Source: a virus. Taken from it: 28,936 nucleotides of DNA. Of this stretch, positions 18,042-25,559 are shown in pieces. Under the pieces are notes generated by a model that ran no database searches, was not told the DNA's origin, and was given only the letters and a program-made list of their open reading frames with translations. The position numbers and the translations under genes are program-made. Positions within the stretch are counted from its first letter, which is position 1; each line of letters begins with the position of its first letter. Location: positions 1-28,936 of IMG/VR virus record IMGVR_UViG_3300003702_000019. One strand, 5' to 3'.

Positions 18042-18547
18042 CCAGTAGATCCAAACCCATCTTCACCTCGCTCAGTGTCATCAATTTTATCTGTTTGAGA
18101 AATTGTTGCCGTAATATGAGGATATAATACTAATTGAGCAACTCTGCTGCCTCTTATTAAGGTTATATTTGTGTCGCTAAAATTATATAACTTAACACCT
18201 AGATCACCTCTATATCCATTATCAATAATACCTAAATGAGGTTGGAGATTATGTTTAACTCCTCACCCGCTTCTTGGTTCTACTCTAAACCAATAGCCAG
18301 GTGTGATATAGGCCAACGTTAAACCTACAGGTACTACTACAGAGCCACGAGCTGGTACAACAACTTCTTCCACACTATACACATCATACCCGGAATCATT
18401 ATCATGAGCCCTGTGTGGCAATTTAGCATCCGGGTGTGTTTTTACCACTTTAAGTTCAATCTCTTTATCACAGAGGGATATATTTGTGTTAACAAATGAA
18501 CGAATAGATGATAATGATTGGTATTGTAATGGTTCAAAATTGTCCAT
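18038..18547 (-). pseudogene. dut: dUTPase with in-frame TGA in motif 2
   Basis: dUTPase hydrolyses dUTP to dUMP and keeps uracil out of DNA. All five trimeric dUTPase motifs are present in one frame: NDSGYDVYS (motif 1), PRSG (motif 2), GIIDNGYRGD (motif 3), GSRVAQLVLYP (motif 4) and RGEDGFGSTG (motif 5). However, codon 95 (18263-18265), directly after PRSG, is TGA where the family usually has Leu. The upstream open part is 94 residues (18263-18547); the downstream part, about 74 residues, is intact and ends with an ATGA overlap with gp44. Codon TTA to TGA is one substitution. TGA is a normal stop in several neighbouring genes, so recoding as Trp is unlikely. The lesion may be recent, a sequence error, or a readthrough site. 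An N-terminal extension of about 25 residues precedes the core. Confidence 0.85.
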
Positions 18548-18553
18548 ACAATG

Positions 18554-18581
18554 AATATAGTATATAATTTAGATTTTTCAA
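18554..18581 (-). promoter_or_regulatory. Possible host sigma70-type promoter for dUTPase-gp44
   Basis: On the minus strand TTGAAA (18576-18581) and TATATT (18554-18559) are separated by 16 bases, upstream of the dUTPase. Replication genes are normally expressed early by host polymerase, which fits. A TATACT overlaps nearby as an alternative -10. In such A+T-rich DNA the match is weak evidence. Confidence 0.3.
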
Positions 18582-18582
18582 G

Positions 18583-18591
18583 TAAATACTT
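18583..18591 (+). promoter_or_regulatory. TAAATACTT element before plus-strand gene 18594
   Basis: TAAATACTT ends two bases before the ATG, a variant of the TAAATAATT element found before other transcription-unit starts. It occupies the divergent gap between the dUTPase and this gene. Confidence 0.3.
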
Positions 18592-18593
18592 TT

Positions 18594-19073
18594 ATGGATG
18601 ACTTTAATCCAGATGATTTAATATCACAATTAAAAACTGTACCAAAAGCTAGTAAGCAGTTAGTACAACAATCAGAGAAATTTAATATTTCTAAAGACGA
18701 GGTTGAAGATTTTATTATTCAAAAATCATCAAAATTAATTGAAGATTCTTTAGAATTAATAGATAATATGAAAGAGGTAGTTCATCATATGCCTGAAGCA
18801 GAGAATGTTTCTTCGCTTGCTGAACTTATTAAAGCGTCTACAGGCGCCATAGAAACATTAAACAAATTAGTAGTACAAGACAAAAGGTCAAATACAACTC
18901 TAAAAGCAAAACAATTGGATATAGATTCTAGAAAAGAACTTCAAGACGCTGATCAGCAACATGCATTAATGTTAAGTAGAGAAGAAGTTCTTGATCGTTT
19001 ATTGAAAGATTCAAAAATAATTAATGTAGATACAAAAGTTGGTGACGTAGATAAAATAGAGTCTACGCCTTAA
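18594..19073 (+). CDS. Coiled-coil protein, possible small terminase (gp16-like)
   Basis: This 159-residue protein is highly helical and acidic. A central segment (VSSLAELIKASTGAIETLNKLVVQDKR, about 75-101) has the layout of the T4 gp16 central coiled-coil that oligomerises into a ring (gp16 is 164 residues). N- and C-terminal arms flank it, as in gp16. In T4-like phages gp16 marks packaging substrates for gp17. The large terminase is not in the window, so context neither proves nor excludes this. Alternatively it is an unrelated coiled-coil assembly factor. It is transcribed alone on the plus strand and its end overlaps the opposing 364-residue gene by 11 bases. Confidence 0.6.
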   Translation: MDDFNPDDLISQLKTVPKASKQLVQQSEKFNISKDEVEDFIIQKSSKLIEDSLELIDNMKEVVHHMPEAENVSSLAELIKASTGAIETLNKLVVQDKRSNTTLKAKQLDIDSRKELQDADQQHALMLSREEVLDRLLKDSKIINVDTKVGDVDKIESTP

Positions 19074-20157
19074 TACTATCCATAGTAAATCTTCGATCTG
19101 AAGTTTCAATTTCTCTCATTAAATTATCTACAGTTTGTATGGAGTTTTCTATAACAACAGTATATACACCTGGTGCAGCAAATTGCCTGTTTGCTATCTT
19201 GTTACCGGTCATCCAGTACAATAACTTATATGATCCGCCTAATATTCTTCCAATCTCTGTCATAATATTTTCATGAACGGCTCCTAAGCGCTCATTATGA
19301 AAATGATCAGTAACTAAATTTTCACCATGTGCATCTCTTGCTGAGCTTCCGGAATTAATAACTTGTTGCATGTTACGACCAAATATAGCTTCAGCTCTTT
19401 TACTTAACCCTAAGATATTTTTACGAGTATCTACTTCCAATTTATCATCTATAATACTATTATATGAAAAAAGAGACACAGGATCTTCACCCGGTAGGGT
19501 GAATAGTTCATCGGCGTAATGTGTATCTCTACGTTGAGGTAGAAGATATTGAGTAAATAATAATCCAACACTTTCTGATGTAGTTTGAAGAATTGTATCT
19601 TCTATATTAAGTCTTTCTTTTAATATTGTCTTTACTTCACGATGAGCTTTACGAAATTTATCTAACCACCATGCAACAAATTCTCCACCTTTATCAGAAG
19701 CAGCGAGATCAAATCCTGTACTAATTTGACTTATTTGTTTATTTACATCAGCTGTTGTGTCTTTTGTTATAGGTATTTCTTTACCTTGTACGGTAGTAGC
19801 TGTTAATTGTCCTTTTTTAAATGTTAAAATAGGATTACCATTATTATCCACTTTAAGTGCATCGCCTTTTGGTACTTCAATCTCGATCTTTTTTATATAT
19901 TTTGTTGTTTTAGGGTTTTTTGCAAATTGTTGTAAATTCAAACTAGATGTTGCTATACCTTCCCAGAAATCAGCTTCTGCAGTTATTGGATCAGCTTCAT
20001 ATTTTATACTATCATAGTGTTTCGATAAAGCGAGAAAATTAATATATGATTGTAAGATAGAACTATAATTTGTAAAGGCAATATGAAAATCTACAGAGGT
20101 AGTAAGATTACTATCTACTATAGCTGGTATTCCTGTTTTTAAAGGTACTGCGCTCAT
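19063..20157 (-). CDS. Unassigned baseplate-region structural protein
   Basis: This 364-residue protein is not recognised by family. It is mixed alpha/beta: an N-terminal Ser/Tyr/Phe-rich region, a basic-acidic strand segment (IKKIEIEVPKGDALKV), a long helical middle (FVAWWLDKFRKAHREVKTILKERL) and a C-terminal part (GGSYKLLYWMTGNKIANRQFAAPGVYTVVIENSI). It is coupled to the upstream hub gene through an ATGA overlap and is the last gene of the hub block. Such coupling suggests a partner of the hub or wedge proteins. No lysozyme or peptidase residues are visible. Confidence 0.6.
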   Translation of the reverse strand: MSAVPLKTGIPAIVDSNLTTSVDFHIAFTNYSSILQSYINFLALSKHYDSIKYEADPITAEADFWEGIATSSLNLQQFAKNPKTTKYIKKIEIEVPKGDALKVDNNGNPILTFKKGQLTATTVQGKEIPITKDTTADVNKQISQISTGFDLAASDKGGEFVAWWLDKFRKAHREVKTILKERLNIEDTILQTTSESVGLLFTQYLLPQRRDTHYADELFTLPGEDPVSLFSYNSIIDDKLEVDTRKNILGLSKRAEAIFGRNMQQVINSGSSARDAHGENLVTDHFHNERLGAVHENIMTEIGRILGGSYKLLYWMTGNKIANRQFAAPGVYTVVIENSIQTVDNLMREIETSDRRFTMDSIKA

Positions 20158-21575
20158 GCTTTTTCTTTGTCTAATTGACTACAAACTAAAAATGTATTAA
20201 ACCCACCGTTAACAGTTAATGTAGTTGTATTTTGTAATATAAACCAAAGTCCAGATACTCTTCTCATAAAATCATTAGCTGGAATTCCACCTAATTCTAT
20301 TCCTATAAATTTCCCGCTAGAGGGAAAGAGGTTACCTGGTATAGTGAATGATACTCTATCAGCTGATTGAATTAATTTTGATTGTAAACTAATTTTACCT
20401 AAAAATTCTGAATTATTAGAGTTTTCATATACCATTCGTTGATTTTTATTTGCTATTGTTATATTATTTTTTTCTATATTAGCTTCTCTCGTTTCTCCAT
20501 ATGGGTAGTATGAAATAGTATCATTAAAAGTTTTCTTTAAATTATGAACTGATCCATGATTATTATAAAGTTTAAATGATTTATTTTTTGTATTATAAGA
20601 CGCTATAGAATGATTTACTATTTCATCAACAGCTGCATCAGGGTTTTTTGGATAAAATTGTACTTTAGAAATATGCACCGGTATTAATTGATATTTGTTA
20701 CTAAAATATGATGCGGTTTGACTGCTTGTATAATAAGATCTATTATCGTTAATTTCTATTTTTATAGCAGCAGTAGGCATACTTTCATTTTTAAAAATAT
20801 TAGTTAATGATAATAATTTAAATTTACCGGCATGGCGGTATAATAGTCCCATATCATTATGATCTTTTGAAACATATTTGGACATTAACTCACTTAATGC
20901 GTCAATCGGCGCTTGATTCATCTGTAATGAGTATGTAGTTTTTGATATACTATCATCCCATTTATTTTTATTAATAATACTATCAGTATCATTTTTGTCC
21001 TTACTACAAAAAGTAACTAATAAATCTAATATTGCATCACTAACATATACTTGCTTATCAACATCACTTAATTGCGATGAATTTGTTTGATTACTCGTTG
21101 ACCATGGCATTCTATTATAATATAATGATCCGAATTCTACATCTGCAAAATAGTAATTTAACATCGGTGTATTACCTGTCATAGATTCTGTAATTCTTTT
21201 TACAATAAAGGTTTTATTTAATATTACAAGTTGGTCAGTTCTTACAGCATTTATTTGTTGTTTTATACGAATATGTATAAACTCTCCACCAGTCCCAGTT
21301 GTATCATAGTTTGTATTTATAGCATGATTGCCAAGCGCTGGTTTTAGCTTATTTTGTTGTTCGTGTTCTATTAATTGTAAATGACCTATAACAAATGGAG
21401 TCGTATACACGGATTCAAATACAATTTTACTAAATTCAGTTTTATTAATGGTTTTCGTTTGACCTGTATCGTTTATAAATCTTATTGATACAAAGAAATC
21501 TGTACCATTTGCATTTATAACAAACGTACTTTCTGATTTACTTTCTGATAATATAGTAGATACAGCTGGTGTCAT
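20154..21575 (-). CDS. Baseplate hub protein, gp27-like candidate
   Basis: This 473-residue protein probably forms part of the central hub through which the tube passes. The segment PIDALSELMSKYVSKDHNDMGLLYRHAGKFKLLSL (quoted in part: ALSELMSKYVS and GKFKLLSL, about 230-265) has the layout seen in gp27-like hub proteins of T4-like phages, where a helix precedes a strand-turn-strand reporting on the structure. The rest is beta-rich, as expected of the two tube-like barrel domains. T4 gp27 is 391 residues. It overlaps both neighbours as ATGA (gp53 upstream, the 364-residue protein downstream). The gp27 label is inferred from pattern and order, not from a profile match. Confidence 0.65.
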   Translation of the reverse strand: MTPAVSTILSESKSESTFVINANGTDFFVSIRFINDTGQTKTINKTEFSKIVFESVYTTPFVIGHLQLIEHEQQNKLKPALGNHAINTNYDTTGTGGEFIHIRIKQQINAVRTDQLVILNKTFIVKRITESMTGNTPMLNYYFADVEFGSLYYNRMPWSTSNQTNSSQLSDVDKQVYVSDAILDLLVTFCSKDKNDTDSIINKNKWDDSISKTTYSLQMNQAPIDALSELMSKYVSKDHNDMGLLYRHAGKFKLLSLTNIFKNESMPTAAIKIEINDNRSYYTSSQTASYFSNKYQLIPVHISKVQFYPKNPDAAVDEIVNHSIASYNTKNKSFKLYNNHGSVHNLKKTFNDTISYYPYGETREANIEKNNITIANKNQRMVYENSNNSEFLGKISLQSKLIQSADRVSFTIPGNLFPSSGKFIGIELGGIPANDFMRRVSGLWFILQNTTTLTVNGGFNTFLVCSQLDKEKA

Positions 21576-21943
21576 TGTCTTAATTGTTGATTAATTTCAG
21601 CTAATATTCTACTAACTAAATCCGGTCTTATTAATTTATACACTTTACCTACGACTGGATTGTCTGTTGGGTTTTGTATTTTATTAGTACAACATATTAA
21701 CCACCATAGATCTTGAGTACCATATACTGTATGCGCAAATGTTGTCCACGGCATGTTTGATGTTATAAATTTTTCAAAATATATATCTTCCCCAATATCA
21801 TCTGGAAATGAAATTTTCTTTATAATATTATAAAAAAAATACTCATCTGCTTTTGCCATGTTAAAGATGTTTTCATATTGAGTTTCTAATATTGGAAATA
21901 ATCCTTTTACTTTATCGCGTGTTGATTGTAAGTCTGTAATCAT
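21572..21943 (-). CDS. 53: Baseplate wedge protein gp53-like
   Basis: gp53 is one of the three inner wedge proteins (with gp6 and gp25) conserved in contractile tails. This 123-residue protein contains WTTFAHTVYGTQDLWWLICCTNKIQNPTDN (about 65-95; key residues Tyr-Gly, Asp-Leu-Trp-Trp and the NP), a signature of gp53-like wedge proteins, followed by VGKVYKLIRPD, the typical LysM-like end. It is shorter than T4 gp53 (196 residues). It lies between the gp48-like and hub genes; its TGA overlaps the hub ATG. No strong Shine-Dalgarno precedes it, only an AATAATTAATT tract. Confidence 0.8.
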   Translation of the reverse strand: MITDLQSTRDKVKGLFPILETQYENIFNMAKADEYFFYNIIKKISFPDDIGEDIYFEKFITSNMPWTTFAHTVYGTQDLWWLICCTNKIQNPTDNPVVGKVYKLIRPDLVSRILAEINQQLRQ

Positions 21944-21952
21944 AATAATTAA

Positions 21953-22225
21953 TTATTTGGTCGGACCCTTCCAGCCAAAATTAGGGTCGTCTGGAATATC
22001 TTCATAGTATGGTTCAACATCAGTTCCCATCACCGGCACATGCGATTTGTTGTAATCTTTACGTTTTGCTTCCGAGGAAGTATATATATCAGATGTAACC
22101 GGACTATCAATACTATCGTACATTAAATTTTTAGTCTCAGGTATAAGGCTAGTTATTGTTAATTGTACTTCAAATCCTTCTGGCATAATAACAGTACTCA
22201 GTCGAGCGCCTTCACCGACGATCAT
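21953..22225 (-). CDS. C-terminal part of the gp48-like gene, out of frame
   Basis: These 90 residues look like the C-terminus of a larger tube/baseplate protein rather than an independent gene. The frame is open 58 codons upstream of the first ATG, back to a TAG at 22400-22402. The extra stretch (LPNRINHSAITPPVIYQSS, then LPGVFSYRWSYLSKLIVNFI) flows naturally into this part (MIVGEGARLSTVIMPEGFEV, then LTITSLIPETKNLMYDS), a strand pattern typical of T4-like tube-fold C-termini. The frame is -1 relative to the upstream 22333-23316 part. AAGGAGACC lies 11 bases before the ATG, so separate translation from 22225 is possible. Without the upstream half, function is doubtful unless the two pieces assemble. 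Confidence 0.6.
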   Translation of the reverse strand: MIVGEGARLSTVIMPEGFEVQLTITSLIPETKNLMYDSIDSPVTSDIYTSSEAKRKDYNKSHVPVMGTDVEPYYEDIPDDPNFGWKGPTK

Positions 22226-22332
22226 TTTTCTCGGTCTCCTTGTACCTATAAAATTAACAATTAATTTACTTAAATAGCTCCATCTATAACTAAAGACACC
22301 TGGCAGCGATGATTGATATATAACAGGAGGTG

Positions 22333-23316
22333 TTATTGCAGAATGATTAATTCGGTTTGGTAAGTTTTGATATAAAAGTAAATAAGTAAATATATCAATC
22401 TATAATTTTTTTCAGCATGTGAAACACCATCTATTACAGTATTATCGAGAAAGAAGTTAACATCATGACTCGGTCCTGAATCAGGATAATTATATGATTT
22501 TGCTAAGTCGACACCTACTGCTGGTGACGCTAATTTTAATAAATCACCTATTTTAGAAATCGTTTGTGTAACCATTCCACCAGTATCGTTGCCCCATGAA
22601 TTAGATATTTGTTTGTAATTATCTTCAAGATACGGTAATCGATATAAAAAGTTTGTTGGATTTACACCATAAATATTTTCATATTCTTTTAAGTAATCAG
22701 CCCAATTCCATAATGTATTATTTAGTGCCCCGAATTTAAATTTTTCAAATTCTTTTTTTAAGGTCTTCATATTCTCTTGTAGATTACCAGTGAATTCAAG
22801 GAATTGATTACTAGATATAAAATTTGTAATAAGATTAGCTTTTGGTTGTGGAGATGGTACGTCTAGACTTAATGCTGCTACTCTTTCGGCGTGATTAGTT
22901 ACAGCGTGTAAATTATTTTCTAAGGCAGTTGAGTCTGATGTTGCTGATTGATCTGTTAGACTTCTTAAAGCATTATTTGTCATAGGAACTATACCGTTCT
23001 TTCCAACAATTTGATTTAACATAGTTGTCATGTTATGAAAAAACGCAGGAGATACTACTTGCATTTCTCTTAAAGTAATCGTTGGAGTATTTTCTACAGT
23101 GATAGAAGTTAGTGCTGATTTTGTCCACCGGAATTGTTTAACTATATTAATATCTCTCGTTACACCCGGTGATGGGACTGGTACTTTTGCTGCGTACTCT
23201 CCAGTTTGGTTTTGTTGTATAACGCTTTGTATTAATTCAGTAGCACCACCTGTATCACCTGTCGGTTTATTAGGTGTAGGTTGTACAAATTTATATAATA
23301 TATCGTTTGCTCCCAT
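22333..23316 (-). CDS. 48: Tail tube/baseplate junction protein, gp48-like, N-terminal part
   Basis: In T4, gp48 caps the hub and starts the tail tube; its gene follows the tape-measure gene 29, as this one follows the tape-measure candidate. I chose ATG 23316 (MGANDILYKFVQ) because it is preceded by AGGAAAATAATT and starts just after the preceding stop; an earlier ATG at 23394 would overlap that gene by 68 bases. The protein is 327 residues here but ends in an unlikely hydrophobic tail after residue about 305 (LIYLLIYFYIK). The missing C-terminus is encoded in the -1 frame (22399-21953), giving about 450 residues in total if joined. A single-base deletion between 22399 and 22336 would explain it. 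The gp48 label rests on order and fold style. Confidence 0.65.
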   Translation of the reverse strand: MGANDILYKFVQPTPNKPTGDTGGATELIQSVIQQNQTGEYAAKVPVPSPGVTRDINIVKQFRWTKSALTSITVENTPTITLREMQVVSPAFFHNMTTMLNQIVGKNGIVPMTNNALRSLTDQSATSDSTALENNLHAVTNHAERVAALSLDVPSPQPKANLITNFISSNQFLEFTGNLQENMKTLKKEFEKFKFGALNNTLWNWADYLKEYENIYGVNPTNFLYRLPYLEDNYKQISNSWGNDTGGMVTQTISKIGDLLKLASPAVGVDLAKSYNYPDSGPSHDVNFFLDNTVIDGVSHAEKNYRLIYLLIYFYIKTYQTELIILQ

Positions 23317-23325
23317 AATTATTTT
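23317..23325 (-). promoter_or_regulatory. AGGAAAATAATT ribosome-binding region that fixes the gp48-like start
   Basis: AAAATAATT abuts the ATG directly, with AGG just upstream. It is a variant of the TAAATAATT start-proximal element combined with a weak Shine-Dalgarno, and it favours the 23316 start over the longer one. Confidence 0.35.
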
Positions 23326-23326
23326 C

Positions 23327-25534
23327 CTAAATATTTCCTTTAGGCGCATACCCCGGCGCCCATCCATTTTTTCTATTTTGTCTACCACCCTCAAAACTTT
23401 TGTTCACCGGGTCGGCGTTATCTAAAATTATCATTGCCGCAGGACCGGATGCTGGAGTTCCCTTGTATTCCTCCATCTTCCGCAAAATTTCATTAGTTAT
23501 TTGTTGCTCGCTCAAGATATTTTTTTGACCCTCTGTGTTAGATGTAATTTGAGCTTTAATAGCAGTTTCGTAAAACTCTTTTGGAGTTTCTCCTCCTTTT
23601 CCAGCTCCAAAACCTCCAGCGACCCAATCACCCTCTTCTGCTTTCAGTTTAGCGGCCGCGGCGCCTTCTTTGATTTTGTCCATATCCATTCCCATTTCTT
23701 CTGCAGCTCGTCTTGCTTCCTCAGCAGGAGCAATCCATGCTCTTGATCCCTCTACCACAGCCGACCCGCCTTCATATTTCATAGCCGTGCCACGAGAGTC
23801 ACTTCCTTCCGTTTTTCTTGCTTTTTTAGCATTATCACTTTTAGCTCTTGGCAAGACCACCTGGCTATATAAATTATTCAATTCCGGAAGAGTTGCATTA
23901 TCATATAATTCATTCTCTGTCCATACTCTTCCAATAAATTCTTTACCATCACTTAAGTGTAAAATCTTATTAATCATTCTATGTTTTTCTTGATTATCTC
24001 GCGTTATCAGCCGGACATCATCGTCTTTTAATACTCTCGTATAGCTCGCTATTTGTGCATTTCTTCTTATTTGGTCTGCAGTGAGTGACGACTTCTGGGC
24101 GAGCATTCCCGATAGGCCGGTGTGTCCAGCCATGTTCCCGGTGCGCTTGGCATTTATAGTTTTTGGATTCGCGGCGATAAATTGCTTTGCATCAAGAAAT
24201 AGTCCGGTTTCTGGGTCTTTTACTATAAGACCAGCTTGTTTACTTTTTAAAGCTCCTTGTTTCAGTTTAGTTTGGGCTGCAAGTTCACGTTCGATTTGTG
24301 TATCAGTAAACCAATCTTCAATGACATCAGCTAACAACATATCAGCAATTTGATATATTGTATATGCCCATAATCCAATTGTTATTGGGGCGCCGGCTCC
24401 TCCTGTTCCAGCAGCAATACCAATACCTTGAATAGCTCGAGCTGCTATTAATGCGGCTGCGCGCTTGGCTACGCCTCTACTAGCGCCGTTTCTAATAGCA
24501 TCCTTAGCAGCTATGACAAATGATCGCTTACCTACTCTACCGAATTTTGGATCTTTTTTAATGGCATTCCAAAGGCGTCGAAATGAATCAGCTGATGATG
24601 TACCTGGTACAGTTGGAACGCGCGGGATATTCGGTCGGATACCGGCGGCGACTGCTCCACCAAAACGTTGAGCGCCTCTATTTAACCAAGATCTAGCACC
24701 GATCACTCCTGCAAATCTACCACCAGCTAAAGTACTACCTCTATTTATTGCCGATCCCATTCCACCACCGTAAGCCCATTTTGCAGCGCCTAATGCTTTT
24801 CCACCGCCCCATAATGCTCCTCTACCAGCAAGTTTTGCTCCTGCCCATAACGGTTTTCTTCCAAGATAAGCACCAGCTCCGATCCCAGCTGTTGTCCAGG
24901 GATTATCTAACATCCAATCTGTTGGAGCGCTAAACCCTTTTCCACCTTCCGGTCCAAACGCGAGTTTTTGCAGATTCGCACCGGCGAGCATTTGTCTTAG
25001 AGTATCAGGATTCATCATACCACCGCCAGCGATCAAGCTTAATAGAAGTTTATTATCCCATAACGACCTCATTGGTTTAAAAGCAAGTGCTCCGCCAATG
25101 GCTGATTTAATTGGATTTCGTACTAACCAACTTCCTCCCATTTTATTAATAGCTCTTGTTATTCTTTGTTCTGATCTTCCTGTATTATCATAAGTGTCCC
25201 CTTTAAGGCGGCGACTCCCTGGGTCCATCTTTTCTAACATTCTAGTTTGACTAGCAGTTAATTTATTGGTCTTTTTTATTGCTTCAGATACACCACCTAA
25301 TGTTTCATTTAGTTTACCTAGCACTTCTTCAGTTTTTGATGCAGCTTTACCGAGATTGCCAATTTTAGTATCTAAGTCATTTATGGTTTTTTTCGGGATC
25401 GCATCACCGGCCATCTTATCTATTTTGTCAGTTAAAGAAGAATTAATGCTTCCCTGACTTTCTACAAAGGTGCCTAAAGCCTTCGCCTGGTTTGCAACAG
25501 CTTCAACAAGTCTACTAAACGATACATCATCCAT
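23327..25534 (-). CDS. Probable tail tape-measure protein
   Basis: A tape measure sets tail length and occupies the tube lumen. This 735-residue protein has an N-terminal coiled-coil region (about 20-115, with heptad-like SLTDKIDKM and NETLGGVSEAIKKTNKL), then Gly/Ala-rich hydrophobic segments at about 145-180 and 355-400 (the latter IAARAIQGIGIAAGTGG), and a Lys/Glu-rich C-terminus. Hydrophobic Gly/Ala runs amid helices are typical of tape measures. Its length would suit a tail of roughly 100 nm. It follows the gp26/gp51-like pair, and the gp48-like gene comes next, as around T4 gene 29. The DNA is strikingly G+C-rich in places (24601-24660 is 37 of 60 by hand count). Confidence 0.65.
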   Translation of the reverse strand: MDDVSFSRLVEAVANQAKALGTFVESQGSINSSLTDKIDKMAGDAIPKKTINDLDTKIGNLGKAASKTEEVLGKLNETLGGVSEAIKKTNKLTASQTRMLEKMDPGSRRLKGDTYDNTGRSEQRITRAINKMGGSWLVRNPIKSAIGGALAFKPMRSLWDNKLLLSLIAGGGMMNPDTLRQMLAGANLQKLAFGPEGGKGFSAPTDWMLDNPWTTAGIGAGAYLGRKPLWAGAKLAGRGALWGGGKALGAAKWAYGGGMGSAINRGSTLAGGRFAGVIGARSWLNRGAQRFGGAVAAGIRPNIPRVPTVPGTSSADSFRRLWNAIKKDPKFGRVGKRSFVIAAKDAIRNGASRGVAKRAAALIAARAIQGIGIAAGTGGAGAPITIGLWAYTIYQIADMLLADVIEDWFTDTQIERELAAQTKLKQGALKSKQAGLIVKDPETGLFLDAKQFIAANPKTINAKRTGNMAGHTGLSGMLAQKSSLTADQIRRNAQIASYTRVLKDDDVRLITRDNQEKHRMINKILHLSDGKEFIGRVWTENELYDNATLPELNNLYSQVVLPRAKSDNAKKARKTEGSDSRGTAMKYEGGSAVVEGSRAWIAPAEEARRAAEEMGMDMDKIKEGAAAAKLKAEEGDWVAGGFGAGKGGETPKEFYETAIKAQITSNTEGQKNILSEQQITNEILRKMEEYKGTPASGPAAMIILDNADPVNKSFEGGRQNRKNGWAPGYAPKGNI

Positions 25535-25541
25535 ATGATGT

Positions 25542-25550
25542 AATTATTTA
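25542..25550 (-). promoter_or_regulatory. TAAATAATT element before the tape-measure gene
   Basis: TAAATAATT ends seven bases before the ATG in the 25-base gap after the gp26-like gene. It is the same late-promoter-like element seen elsewhere in the window. Confidence 0.35.
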
Positions 25551-25559
25551 ATTAAGAAA

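Noticed and set aside
18263-18265. TGA decoded as tryptophan throughout the genome
   Set aside because: TGA ends gp44, the hub gene, gp53 and the gp26-like gene, several as ATGA overlaps, and the dUTPase position is normally Leu.
19043-19070. Minus-strand terminator after the 364-residue gene
   Set aside because: The CGTAGA/TCTACG stem has a ten-base loop and no T-tract.
19080-19110. Terminator for the plus-strand gene 18594
   Set aside because: CTTC-GATCT-GAAG gives only a short stem without a proper T-run, so I do not call it.
22406-22412. A7 run as programmed -1 frameshift site
   Set aside because: A -1 slip there reads Lys-Leu and then the TAG at 22400-22402, and a +1 slip also soon stops, so it cannot join the two halves.
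23317-23394. Longer start (23394) for the gp48-like gene
   Set aside because: It would overlap the tape-measure gene by 68 bases and add an Arg/Lys-rich peptide that is an out-of-frame reading of that gene; 23316 has a better initiation context.
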